A stretch of 64,000 nucleotides of DNA, from NCBI RefSeq assembly GCF_000961885.1, contig NZ_JZKH01000006.1, positions 87,327 through 151,326 of the forward strand. Direction: 5' to 3'. The notes below the pieces were generated by a model that searched no databases, was not told where the DNA came from, and worked only from the letters and a program-made list of their open reading frames with translations. The position numbers and the translations under genes are program-made. The stretch comes from Streptomyces rubellomurinus. Lineage in GTDB: Bacteria > Actinomycetota > Actinomycetes > Streptomycetales > Streptomycetaceae. Positions 6,668-15,350 of the stretch are shown here, one piece after another; positions within the stretch are counted from its first letter, which is position 1, and every line of letters starts with the position of its first letter.

Positions 6668-9229
6668 TCAGGCCGGGCCGGTGGCTCCGCGGAGGATGGA
6701 TTGGCCGTCGCGGCCGCGGAGGGTGAGGGCGGCGGGGAGTACGGCGGCGGTCAGGGCGATGGCCGCGCAGCAGGTGGCGAGGGTGGCCAGCACGCCCCAG
6801 GGGACGACGGCCGGGGTCGGGCCGACGAGGTGGGTGAGTGCGGCCCAGGAGCCGCCGACGCTGAGGGCCGTGCCGAGGGCGCCGAGGAGGGTGCCGGCGG
6901 CCACGCACAGCAGGGTTTCGACGGCGACGGCGCGCAGCACCTGGGCCTTGGTGGCGCCGGCCAGGCGGAGCAGGGAGAGTTCCCGCCGCCGGTCGGTGAC
7001 GGTCATGACCAGCGAGTTGGCGAGCGCGATCGCCGCGTAGCAGATCGCCAGGCCGAGGATCATCAGCAGGGCGTTCCAGGAGGCCTCTTCGGTGCTGTCG
7101 GTGGCACCCGACCAGATCTCCTCCGGGGTGGCGAGCCGGGCGCCGAGCCCGTCCACGGCGGTCCGCAGCGCGGTGGCGGCCTGCTGCCGGTCGGCGCCGG
7201 GCAGCAGCCGCAGGTCGATCCGGTCGGTGAGGGCCGGGCCGCCGACGCCGCCGGTGACGGCGTCGGCCGGGGTGACCCAGGCCTGGACGGCCTCGGCGCC
7301 GGTGCCGAGCAGGGCGGCGACCCGCAGGCTGCGCGGCGTGCCGTCGGCCAGCCGGACGTCCACCTGCTGCCCGACCTGCGGCGAGCCGGGCCAGGTGCGG
7401 CTGAGCACGACCGAGCCGGGGCGCAGGTCGGCGAGCGAGCCCGCCACGACGGGCAGGCGGTCGACCTCGGCGAGTGCGGCCGGGTCGGCGGCGGCGGCGC
7501 GGAAGGGCACCAGGGACTGGCCGGTCACGTCGGCGGCCAGGACGGCGGTCGGGGTGGTCACCAGCGCCCGCACGCCGGGTACGGCGCGGACGCGGTCGAC
7601 CACGGCCCGGTTGAGCCCCGGCGTGCCGGCCGGGGTGACGACGAAGTCGGCGGCGGCGAGCCGGTTGCGGACCTCGGTGACCTGCGCGCGGTTGATGGTG
7701 TCGATGCTGCCGAGCAGGCAGCCGGCGAAGGCGACGATCAGCACCACCGGGGTGGTGGTCGCGGCGGTGCGCCGGAAGGCGGTGAGCGAGCTCTGCCGGG
7801 CGGTGGCCCAGACGATGCCGCCGCCGTCCTCGGCGGTGCGCCCGCGCAGCCGGGCCGCGAGGCCGGGCAGCAGGGTCAGCAGCCGGATCGTCGGCCCGGC
7901 CAGCACGCCCGCCAGCAGCACGCAGCCGGCGACGACGGCGAGCAGCAGGCTGAGTGAGTCGGCGGCGTTGGCGGCCGCGTCGGGCCAGTACTCGGCGGTG
8001 ACCGCGACGGCCGCGAGCGCGCCGCCCAGCACCAGCAGGCCGGCGGTCCAGCGGAAGGCCAGCGAGAGCCGCGAGGGCCGTTCGACGTCGGCGTCGGCGA
8101 GCGCCTCTCCGGGGCTGATCAGCCCGGCCTTGAGCGAGGAGAGCAGCACGCCGCCGAGGGCGGTGAGCAGCCCGATCACGGCGGCGGTCAGCAGCGCCCA
8201 CCAGGCGATCGGGACGGTGAAGCCGGGCGGTACCAGGTCGCGTTCGACCAGCCAGCGGCCGGCCGGCGCCGCCCCGGCCGCGCCGAGCGCGCACCCGGCG
8301 GCGGAGGCGAGCACGCCGACCACCAGGGCCTCCCGGTGGACCAGGGTGCGCAGTTGGCGGCGGGTGGCGCCGATCAGCCGCAGCAGCGCGAGTTCGCGGC
8401 GGCGCTGGGCGATCGACAGGGCGAAGGTGCCGGCCACCACGAAGACGGCGGTGCCGGCGGAGACCGCGGCGGACAGGCCGAGCGGGGTCTGGACGTCCTC
8501 CAGCCGGTGGCTGACCTCGGCGTGGTGCGGGTCGGCCTGGGCGCGGTCGCCGCCGGTGAGCACCCGGGCGACGTGCTCGCCGCCGGCGGCGAACACGGCC
8601 CGGCGCACCGCGTCGGCCGGGCCGAACGCGGCCAGCACGCCGACCGAGGGGCAGTACCGGGCGGCCTGCGCGTCGGTGAAGAAGACGGCGTGTTCGAACG
8701 GCTCCGCCTCGGTGACGCCGGAGACCGTCGCGGTGTGCGGGCCGTCCGCGGTGACGTACCGGACCGGCCGGCCGACCTGCTCCGGGCTGCCGCCGCCGAG
8801 GACGACCTGGTCGTCGGCGGCGGGCGCGGAACCGGCCGTCAGGCGGTAGCCGCCGAGCTCGGCGGCGGACCAGGCGCGGCCGACCTGCGAGCTCGGGCCG
8901 TCCGCGAGCTGGGCGTAGAAGGTGCGGTCCGGGACGGCGCGGCCGGTCGCGGCGACGGCGGCGATCAGCTCGGGCGACAGGCCCGGCTGGGCGGCGACCG
9001 GGGTCGTCGAGGTCTCGCCGGTCGCGGTCCGGAAGTCCACGCCGAGGTTCGCGGTCACCAGGACGGGTGCCTGCGAGAAGCGCTGGCGGCCCTGGTCGGG
9101 GACGTCGGTGGTGGCGGCGATGACCAGGACGGAGACGGCCATCAGGGCGACCCCGCAGGTCAGCGCGACGAAGCTGCCGACGAAGGAGGCCCAGCGCAGC
9201 CGGACGGAGGCGAGGGCGAGCGTCAGCAT
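6668..9229 (-). CDS. ABC transporter permease, FtsX/MacB type
   Basis: 853-aa membrane protein with the two-module plan of the FtsX superfamily. There is an N-terminal membrane segment (~12-40), a large extracytoplasmic domain (~45-260), three membrane spans (~265-380) containing the RRRELALLRLIGATRRQ coupling motif, two central spans (~395-450), a second extracytoplasmic domain, and a final FtsX module (~720-850) with RRRELSLLRLAGATKAQ. Such permeases export lipids, peptides or antibiotics, or act by mechanotransmission. Its start overlaps the end of the ATPase gene by 7 bases, so both form one operon and one transporter. AGGAGG precedes the ATG. Confidence 0.9.
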   Translation of the reverse strand: MLTLALASVRLRWASFVGSFVALTCGVALMAVSVLVIAATTDVPDQGRQRFSQAPVLVTANLGVDFRTATGETSTTPVAAQPGLSPELIAAVAATGRAVPDRTFYAQLADGPSSQVGRAWSAAELGGYRLTAGSAPAADDQVVLGGGSPEQVGRPVRYVTADGPHTATVSGVTEAEPFEHAVFFTDAQAARYCPSVGVLAAFGPADAVRRAVFAAGGEHVARVLTGGDRAQADPHHAEVSHRLEDVQTPLGLSAAVSAGTAVFVVAGTFALSIAQRRRELALLRLIGATRRQLRTLVHREALVVGVLASAAGCALGAAGAAPAGRWLVERDLVPPGFTVPIAWWALLTAAVIGLLTALGGVLLSSLKAGLISPGEALADADVERPSRLSLAFRWTAGLLVLGGALAAVAVTAEYWPDAAANAADSLSLLLAVVAGCVLLAGVLAGPTIRLLTLLPGLAARLRGRTAEDGGGIVWATARQSSLTAFRRTAATTTPVVLIVAFAGCLLGSIDTINRAQVTEVRNRLAAADFVVTPAGTPGLNRAVVDRVRAVPGVRALVTTPTAVLAADVTGQSLVPFRAAAADPAALAEVDRLPVVAGSLADLRPGSVVLSRTWPGSPQVGQQVDVRLADGTPRSLRVAALLGTGAEAVQAWVTPADAVTGGVGGPALTDRIDLRLLPGADRQQAATALRTAVDGLGARLATPEEIWSGATDSTEEASWNALLMILGLAICYAAIALANSLVMTVTDRRRELSLLRLAGATKAQVLRAVAVETLLCVAAGTLLGALGTALSVGGSWAALTHLVGPTPAVVPWGVLATLATCCAAIALTAAVLPAALTLRGRDGQSILRGATGPA

Positions 9230-10035
9230 GCGACGGCCTCCTGCGCGGTTTCCGGCGCGGTCACGGTTTCCGGCGCGGTTTCCGGCGCGGTTTCCAGCGC
9301 GGTCATCCGGGCGGCGACCTGCTCGGCGGTCGGCCGCTCCAGCTCGCCCGCCAGCCGGCCGTCCCGGAGGAAGACCACCCGGTCCGCGTAGGAGGCGGCG
9401 ACCGGGTCGTGGGTGACCATGACCACGGCCCGGGTGGGGTCGTCGGCCATGTCGCGCAGCAGGGCGAGGACTTCGCGGCCGCTGGTGGTGTCCAGCGCGC
9501 CGGTCGGCTCGTCGGCGAGCAGGACGGCCGGGCGGGTGATCAGCGCCCGGGCGATGGCGACCCGCTGCTGCTGGCCCCCGGAGAGCTCGCCCGGCCGGTG
9601 CCCGGCGCGGTCGGCGAGGCCGACCGCGGCCAGCGCGGCCGTGACCTCGGCGGGTGCCGGGCGCCGGCCCGCCAGCCGGGCGGGGAGCGCCACGTTCTGG
9701 GCGGCGGTCAGGGCGGGGAGCAGGTTGAAGGACTGGAAGACGAAGCCGATCCGCTCCCGGCGCAGCACCGTCAGCTGCTTGTCGCGCAGGCCGCCGAGCA
9801 CGGTGCCGTCGACCCGCACCTCGCCGCCGTCGATGGCCTCCAGGCCGGCGGCCGACCGCAGCAGGGTGGACTTGCCGGAGCCGGAGGGGCCCATGACGGC
9901 GGTGAAGGTCCCGAACGGGAACCCGATGCTCACCTCGGCCAGGCCCACGACGGGTTCGGGGCCGCGCCGGTAGGTCCGGCGGACGGAGCGGAGTTCGACG
10001 GCGAAGTCCGGCGGCGTGCTGCTGTTCATGATCAT
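9223..10035 (-). CDS. ABC transporter ATP-binding protein, MacB/LolD type
   Basis: 270-aa ATPase. Walker A GPSGSGKST (~51-59), Q-loop FQSFNL, signature LSGGQQQRVAIARAL, Walker B VLLADEPTGALD and switch His in VTHD are all present, and the GALD form is typical of MacB/LolD exporters. It partners the overlapping downstream permease. The C-terminal ~25 residues are a low-complexity ETAPETAPETVTAPET tail coded by a 12-bp tandem repeat (about 9244-9300) not needed for ATPase function, so its length may vary among strains. Start ATG at 10035, with a second in-frame ATG two codons later. Confidence 0.93.
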   Translation of the reverse strand: MIMNSSTPPDFAVELRSVRRTYRRGPEPVVGLAEVSIGFPFGTFTAVMGPSGSGKSTLLRSAAGLEAIDGGEVRVDGTVLGGLRDKQLTVLRRERIGFVFQSFNLLPALTAAQNVALPARLAGRRPAPAEVTAALAAVGLADRAGHRPGELSGGQQQRVAIARALITRPAVLLADEPTGALDTTSGREVLALLRDMADDPTRAVVMVTHDPVAASYADRVVFLRDGRLAGELERPTAEQVAARMTALETAPETAPETVTAPETAQEAVAC

Positions 10036-10083
10036 ATTTCAGCAGGTGGGACGGGCCGCTCCCATGGCCGAGGGTTCACTTCC

Positions 10084-10118
10084 GGGGGTGTAGCCAGCTA
10101 CACCCCAGCTACACCCCC
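10084..10118. terminator. hairpin at the end of the PPOX gene with alternative pairing
   Basis: GGGGTGTAGC (10085-10094) can pair with GCTACACCCC at 10097-10106, or the longer GGGGGTGTAGC (10084-10094) with a second copy GCTACACCCCC at 10108-10118. The PPOX stop codon is inside it. It lies between the PPOX gene and the ABC operon, both on the minus strand, so it can end the first or regulate the second. Confidence 0.55.
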
Positions 10119-10546
10119 AGGTCGCGGGCGGTGCTCCCGCGCGCCGCCAGGTTCCAGGTGATGATCCGCCGGGGGTGCACCCGGATGACGTCCTTGCTGA
10201 ACGCGTCCGGCTGGACCGGCGGCACGTCGACGGTCACGAGTTCCGCGCGGCCCCTGATCTCGACGCCGCGGCCCCAGCCCGGCGCCACCGGGTCGTCGGC
10301 GGGGGCCAGGTCGTCGATCAGCACCGAGACCTCCGGGCAGGCCCGGGCGTTGCGGTACTTGCGGCTGCGGGCGTTGTCCGGGCCGCCGATGTCGATGGTG
10401 CCGTCGGCGTTGAGCCGGAACCCCACCGGGCGGACGTGCGGCCCGCCCCCGGGGCCGATGGTGGCCAGGCGGGCCAGCGGCTGGCCGGCGAGGTACGCGC
10501 GCTCGCGTTCGGTCAAGGTCGTGCGGAAGGTCGTGCGGAAGGTCAT
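10109..10546 (-). CDS. PPOX-class (F420/FMN-binding split-barrel) oxidoreductase
   Basis: 145-aa split-barrel protein of the pyridoxamine-phosphate-oxidase-like family. ERAYLAGQPLARLATIGPGGGPHVRPVGF is the canonical first strand region of actinobacterial PPOX class F420-dependent enzymes, followed by KYRNARACPEVSVLIDDL and GVEIRGRAELV. It would bind F420 or a flavin and reduce a small molecule in the cytoplasm. A 12-bp tandem repeat doubles FRTT at the N-terminus, leaving the exact start uncertain. It starts 34 bases after the big ATPase gene but has its own promoter with a 19-bp spacer and a MerR-type dyad, so it is probably induced separately, for example by redox-active compounds. Confidence 0.85.
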   Translation of the reverse strand: MTFRTTFRTTLTERERAYLAGQPLARLATIGPGGGPHVRPVGFRLNADGTIDIGGPDNARSRKYRNARACPEVSVLIDDLAPADDPVAPGWGRGVEIRGRAELVTVDVPPVQPDAFSKDVIRVHPRRIITWNLAARGSTARDLGV

Positions 10547-10553
10547 GCGGCCG

Positions 10554-10584
10554 ACCGTAGGACCTGAAGTGCCCTTGAGGTCAA
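10554..10584 (-). promoter_or_regulatory. MerR/SoxR-type promoter of the PPOX gene
   Basis: On the minus strand the -35 is TTGACC (10579-10584) and the -10 is TACGGT (10554-10559), with an unusually long 19-base spacer. The spacer region carries the dyad CTTGAGGTC / GACCTGAAG (10574-10582 and 10561-10569, one mismatch, 4-base centre). That combination is the hallmark of MerR-family activated promoters and resembles the SoxR box core CCTCAAG-N4-CTTGAGG. The -10 is 7 bases before the ATG, so the transcript may be leaderless. Confidence 0.7.
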
Positions 10585-13500
10585 GGGCGTTCGACCCGGT
10601 CCGGACGCCAGGCGCGCTTCAGCTCCGCCCACCGCCGCGCCTGCTCCGGCGTCAGGGTGCCCCGCAGCTCGGCCAGCTTGAGCAGCTGCGCCTCGGTGTC
10701 GGCGCCCAGCGGCTGGGCCTCGGCGCGGTAGTGCTCGGTGAGCAGGGCGTCGAGTTCGGGGCGGGTGAGGGCCGGGTCGAGGCGCTGGGCGAGTTTGGCC
10801 ATGTTGCGGTAGGAGCCCTGGAGGAGGAACGGGGGCTCGGTGCGGGCGCGGTCGTCCTGCGCGGCCGAGGCGAGGTAGGCGCGGTTGACGGCCAGGACGG
10901 TGCCGCGCAGGTGCAGCAGACCGGCCAGGACGGCGGTGGTGCGCTCGACCTCGGCGGCCGGCCAGGCGGCGCCGAGCTGCCCGCCGGGGGTGCCCGAGGC
11001 GCGTGCGAGCAGGGTGTCCAGGTCGGCCCGTTCGGCGGTGGCGAGCGCGGCCAGGTGGGGGTTGGCGGGCAGGGCGTTCTCGACGAAGCTGAGCGCGAAC
11101 AGGTCCTCGCGCCCGGCGACGGCGTCGCCGAGGTTCCAGACGTCGGCGCGGTTGGCGAGCATGTCGGGCAGCCGGAACAGCCGGCCGGACTCGGTGTACG
11201 GGTTGGCGGCCATCACGACGGCGAAGCGCTTGCCGCGCAGGTCCCACGCGCGGGCCTCGCCGTCCCACACGCCGTCGATCCGGCGCTGGGCGTCGCACAG
11301 CGGGATGAAGCGTTGCAGGAACTCGGGCGAGGTGTGCTGGACGTCGTCGAGGTAGAGCAGCACGTTGTCGCCCGCGTGCAGGGCGAAGTTGAGCTTCTCC
11401 AGCTCGCGCCGGGAGGTGGCGTCGGGGGCCTCGGCCGGGTCGAGCGAGGTGACGCGGTGGCCGAGGGCGGGGCCGCTGACGGACACCAGCAGCAGGCCGA
11501 GCCGTTCGGCCAGGTACTCGACCAGGGTGGTCTTGCCGTAGCCGGGCGGGGAGACGAGCAGCAGCAGGCCGCTGCGGTCGACGGGCCCGCCGGCCTCGGC
11601 GGTGCCGAGCTGCTTGGCGAGGTTGTCGCCGACCAGCGGCAGGTACACCTGGTCGATGAGCCGGTTGCGGACGAAGCCGTTGAGCGGTGCCGGCCGGTAC
11701 TGGTCGAGCCGCAGCCGGGCGTGCTCGGCGGCCAGCAGCTCGGTGCGCAGCCGCTGGTAGGCACGGTGGCCGGGCACCTCCACCGCCTCGAACTCCCGTA
11801 CCCGAGCCAGCAGTTCGTCCAGCCGCAGGTCCAACGCGCCGCCCCGGACCCGCGGGTGGTCGCCGAGCAGGCCGGTCAGCCGGGCGCCGACCGCGCCCTC
11901 GGCGGCGCGGCGCGGCAGCGCGGGGCAGAGCAGTGCGGCGGCGGCCTCGGCGAGGTCGCCGGGGTCGGCGTCGGTGGCGGCCGACTCCAGCCAGGCGGCG
12001 GCGAGTTGGCGTCGTACGGGCAGCAGCGAGGGCTCGTCCGGCAGCGCGGTGAGCGCCTCCGTCAGCCCGGCCGACTCGGGCGCGGCGCGGAACTTGTCGA
12101 GCAGCGCCGAGGCCCCCGTCGAGTACGCGAACACCGGCTCGGCGGCGGCGAGTTCGGCCACCAGGTACTGGCCGGCCCCCGCCGCACCCGGGACGAACTC
12201 CGCCACCGCGGCCCCGAGTTCGGCCGCCAGCTCGTCCAGCGCCGGGACGGCCACCCCGAAGGCCCGCCGGGCGAGGGCCAGCGAGCGGGCCCGGGTGTGC
12301 CAGACCAGCCGCTGCCGCTCGTCCGTGCCGTGCGCCCAGTACAGCTGCGCGGCCGCCCGGGCCTCGGCCGGGTGCCGCAGCAGCCCGGCCCGGGCGTCGA
12401 GTCGCAGCAGCGCGCCGAGCAGCAGCGCCGCGTCGTGGTCGTGCACCCCGCGCTGGTAGCCCTCGTCGGGCCGCTGCTCGGCGGCCCGCCGCACGTACTC
12501 CAGCAGGTCGAGGTCCGGCGGGAGCGCCCCCGGTTCGGCGGCCAGCAGCAGGCTCGCCGCCAGGTACTCGGCGCGGTACAGCGCGGGCGTCTCGGAGGGC
12601 AGCGGCCGCGCCCAGTAGCGTTCGGTGGCGGCGAAGGCCGGGTCGGTGACGGGGGAGCGGTAGTCGGTGCCGGTGAGGGTGAAGGCGGGGCGGCCGCGCC
12701 AGGGCAGCAGGGTGAGTTCGGGCCGCTGGGTGGTGACGGCGAACAGGTGGCGGCCGAGCCGCAGGGTGCCGGGGCCGTCGCCGGCGAGTTCGGCGCGGTC
12801 GCGCAGCGCGCGGCGGGCCCGGCCACGGGCGGCGCGCAGCCGTCCGGTCAGCTCCTCGGCCCGGACCCGGTCGCCGAGTTCGGTCAACCGAGCGGCCAGG
12901 TCGCGGAGTTTGACGGCGGTCGGGTCGGCGGCGAAGGCGGCGTCGATCTCGGCGGCGGTGTCGAGCGCGGCGAGCCGCCGGTGCAGGGTGTCGAGGATGC
13001 GGTCGGCGGAGGCGGCCAGCCGGTCGGCGCGGCGGGCGCGCTCCTCCAGCAGGTGCTGGCGGCGGGCGGTGAGCGCGTCGTGGATCTCGGCGCGCCGGTC
13101 GGCGAGCTGCTCGCCGAGGGCCGGGTCGGCGTCGGCGAAGCGGGTCTCCAGCTGTTCGATCCGCAGCAGCAGCCGGCCGAGCTGGTCGTCGCAGGACTCG
13201 GGGGTGTCGGCGGCGGCGAGCGCGGCGGTGACGGCCTGGGCGAGCAGGGCCGTCTCGGCGGCGAACTCGGCGGCGGCCTCCCGGGTGCGCAGCTCGCGGC
13301 GGCGGACGGTGAGCGCGGCGCGGGCCCGGTTGAGCAGGCCGAGGACGTCGGCGAGCCGGTCGAGGACGGCGGTGCGGGTGGTGGCGTCGGCCAGGTCGAG
13401 GGTGCCGACCAGTTCGGAGACGGTCTGCAGGGCCTCGCTCTGCTCGCCCAGGCGCTCGAACAGCGGCGCGGCCTCGGCGGCGGTCGCGATCGCGGCGCAG

Positions 13501-15317
13501 GCCTCGGCGAGGTCGCCGGCCCGGCGGCGGTGCGGTGCGAAGGCGGTCGGCTCGGCGAGCCGGTCGACGGCCCGTCCGGCGGCCTCGGCCAGGCCCTCGG
13601 CGAGGTGCGCGGCGAGCGCGTCCACCCGGTCGACGCGGACGCGCGGCAGTTCGCGCAGCGCCTCCACCCGGCCCTGGGCGCGGCGCAGCCCGGCCAGCCG
13701 GTCGACCCACTCGGCGGCGTCGGCCAGGGTCTCGCCGCGCGCGGTGCGCAGCAGGCCCTCGACGTGCTCGGCGGCCTCCGCGACCTGGCCGGCGGCGTGC
13801 GCGGTGAGCTGGGCGATCGCCTCGTACTCGGCGATGACCCGGCGGGCGGTGTCGTGGATCTCGGCGAGCGGTGCGGCGAGGTCGCCGAGGCCGTCCTGGC
13901 CGAGCCAGTGGTGCCGGTCGGCGGTGCGGGTGCAGGCGGCGAGGACGGCCCGGTGGCCGGCCGGGGTGTCGGCGCCGGCGGCGGCGAGCCGGGCGAGGGC
14001 GAGGCAGTCGGCGAGGCCGCGGACCAGGTCGGCGTTGCCGATCCGGGCCAGCGGGCCGTGGCCGGGCGGCTGTTCGGCGGCGTGCCGCTCGCTGGTGAAC
14101 GGGGTCCGCCACAGCTGGACGGGGTGCATCCGGGCGGGCCCGTCCTCGGCGGGGCGCAGGGCGATCAGGGTGCCGTCGTCGAGCAGCGCGTAGCCCTGGC
14201 AGGCGAGCGGGGCGGCGGCCTCCTGACGGACGGAGTTGTACGGCTGGAGCAGGGCGCGGCCGTCGACGGGGGAGCGGAACTCGTACAGCACGTCCTCGCC
14301 GTTGGGCGAGACGACGGTGCGCTCGTACGCGAGGCCGTCCACCGGCTGGTCGAAGGTGCGCACGGTGCCGTCCGCGAGGTGGCAGCCGCCGGGGAAGGCG
14401 ACGCCCTGGTCGGCGGGCAGCCGCAGGCAGGCCTGGCCGAGCGCGTCGATCCGGGTGACGGTGCCGGTGGGCAGGTGGACGACCAGGTGCCGGACGGTCT
14501 CCTCCTGGTACGGGCGCACCCGTACGAGCAGCAGGGTGCCCAGGCGGGCGTGGGCGATCCGGGCGTCGGCGAGGGTCTGCAGCGCCTCGGCCAGTGGCTC
14601 GTGGTGCAGTGCGCGGCCGTCCGGGGCGGTGAGGGTGAGCCGGCCGCCGTCGACGCCGAGGTGGAGCTCCCCGGCGAGGTCGGCGCGCGGCGGGGTGCCG
14701 GGGGCGGCGGGCAGCTGGTCGTCGCGGGTGAGCGGCGTCCAGTCGAGCTGCTGCCCGTCCGCCGGGGTGTGGTCGCGCTCGCCGCGGCCGTCGTGGTAGC
14801 TCGGCCGCCCCTCGTCGGGGGCGAGCCAGCGCAGGACGCGGACGTCGGCGGCGGCCGGGCCGGTGCGGAAGACGGCGAGCAGCCGGCCGGCGGTCGGGCG
14901 CAGCCGGTCCAGCCGGGCGTCGCGGAAGTAGCGGCGCAGGTCGGCGAGGTCCTGGCGCAGCCGGGGGTCGTCGAGCAGGGTGCCCGCGGCGGGCGCGGGG
15001 GAGAGGTCGGGGTGGTGGACGGTGAGGGCCGCGGTGAAGTCCTCGTCGTCGCCGCCGGGTTCGACGGGCCGGGTGCCGAGCAGGAGCAGCCCGCCGGCGG
15101 CGGTGAGGTCCTGCGGCAGGCAGGCCCGGGCGGTGGTGAGCCGTCCGGTGCCGGCCAGCCGCAGCTCCCCGCCGCCGAACTCGGCGACCCGGCGGGCGTT
15201 CAACGCCGTGGCCCGGTCGGCGAGTTCGGCGGCGGCCCGGGCGAGCCGGTCGCGCAGGACCTCGTAGGTGCCGGCGTCGAGCCGGGTGTCGGAGGCGGAG
15301 GCGGCGGTGGCGTCCAC
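10581..15317 (-). CDS. very large AAA+ ATPase of the 'DNA repair ATPase' (DUF3686-like) type
   Basis: 1578-aa protein. The first ~450 residues are a predicted beta-rich region. Residues ~470-880 are long Ala/Arg/Glu-rich helices likely to form coiled coils. A further helical region leads to an AAA+ module near 1200-1450: Walker A SPPGYGKTT (~1255-1263), Walker B VLLYLDDVQH (~1318), and a sensor-1-like VVMAANPYTESGRLFRLPD, all reminiscent of MoxR/dynein-type AAA+ proteins. I recall this architecture annotated as 'DNA repair ATPase' beside flotillin and OB-fold membrane genes; the DNA-repair label is a legacy name. GTG start with TGAGGAA upstream, 33 bases after the flotillin gene, so it is co-transcribed. 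It probably works as a remodelling ATPase on the flotillin/YqiJ membrane complex; that role is inferred. Confidence 0.8.
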   Translation of the reverse strand: MDATAASASDTRLDAGTYEVLRDRLARAAAELADRATALNARRVAEFGGGELRLAGTGRLTTARACLPQDLTAAGGLLLLGTRPVEPGGDDEDFTAALTVHHPDLSPAPAAGTLLDDPRLRQDLADLRRYFRDARLDRLRPTAGRLLAVFRTGPAAADVRVLRWLAPDEGRPSYHDGRGERDHTPADGQQLDWTPLTRDDQLPAAPGTPPRADLAGELHLGVDGGRLTLTAPDGRALHHEPLAEALQTLADARIAHARLGTLLLVRVRPYQEETVRHLVVHLPTGTVTRIDALGQACLRLPADQGVAFPGGCHLADGTVRTFDQPVDGLAYERTVVSPNGEDVLYEFRSPVDGRALLQPYNSVRQEAAAPLACQGYALLDDGTLIALRPAEDGPARMHPVQLWRTPFTSERHAAEQPPGHGPLARIGNADLVRGLADCLALARLAAAGADTPAGHRAVLAACTRTADRHHWLGQDGLGDLAAPLAEIHDTARRVIAEYEAIAQLTAHAAGQVAEAAEHVEGLLRTARGETLADAAEWVDRLAGLRRAQGRVEALRELPRVRVDRVDALAAHLAEGLAEAAGRAVDRLAEPTAFAPHRRRAGDLAEACAAIATAAEAAPLFERLGEQSEALQTVSELVGTLDLADATTRTAVLDRLADVLGLLNRARAALTVRRRELRTREAAAEFAAETALLAQAVTAALAAADTPESCDDQLGRLLLRIEQLETRFADADPALGEQLADRRAEIHDALTARRQHLLEERARRADRLAASADRILDTLHRRLAALDTAAEIDAAFAADPTAVKLRDLAARLTELGDRVRAEELTGRLRAARGRARRALRDRAELAGDGPGTLRLGRHLFAVTTQRPELTLLPWRGRPAFTLTGTDYRSPVTDPAFAATERYWARPLPSETPALYRAEYLAASLLLAAEPGALPPDLDLLEYVRRAAEQRPDEGYQRGVHDHDAALLLGALLRLDARAGLLRHPAEARAAAQLYWAHGTDERQRLVWHTRARSLALARRAFGVAVPALDELAAELGAAVAEFVPGAAGAGQYLVAELAAAEPVFAYSTGASALLDKFRAAPESAGLTEALTALPDEPSLLPVRRQLAAAWLESAATDADPGDLAEAAAALLCPALPRRAAEGAVGARLTGLLGDHPRVRGGALDLRLDELLARVREFEAVEVPGHRAYQRLRTELLAAEHARLRLDQYRPAPLNGFVRNRLIDQVYLPLVGDNLAKQLGTAEAGGPVDRSGLLLLVSPPGYGKTTLVEYLAERLGLLLVSVSGPALGHRVTSLDPAEAPDATSRRELEKLNFALHAGDNVLLYLDDVQHTSPEFLQRFIPLCDAQRRIDGVWDGEARAWDLRGKRFAVVMAANPYTESGRLFRLPDMLANRADVWNLGDAVAGREDLFALSFVENALPANPHLAALATAERADLDTLLARASGTPGGQLGAAWPAAEVERTTAVLAGLLHLRGTVLAVNRAYLASAAQDDRARTEPPFLLQGSYRNMAKLAQRLDPALTRPELDALLTEHYRAEAQPLGADTEAQLLKLAELRGTLTPEQARRWAELKRAWRPDRVERP

Positions 15318-15350
15318 GGTCAGTTCCTCAGGTGTGCGGTGCGGGGGTGA

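Noticed and set aside
10131..15350. A 1739-codon open frame antisense to the giant ATPase
   Set aside because: High G+C keeps antisense frames open; the translation is low-complexity Gly/Gln/Arg with no motif, while the minus strand has Walker motifs.
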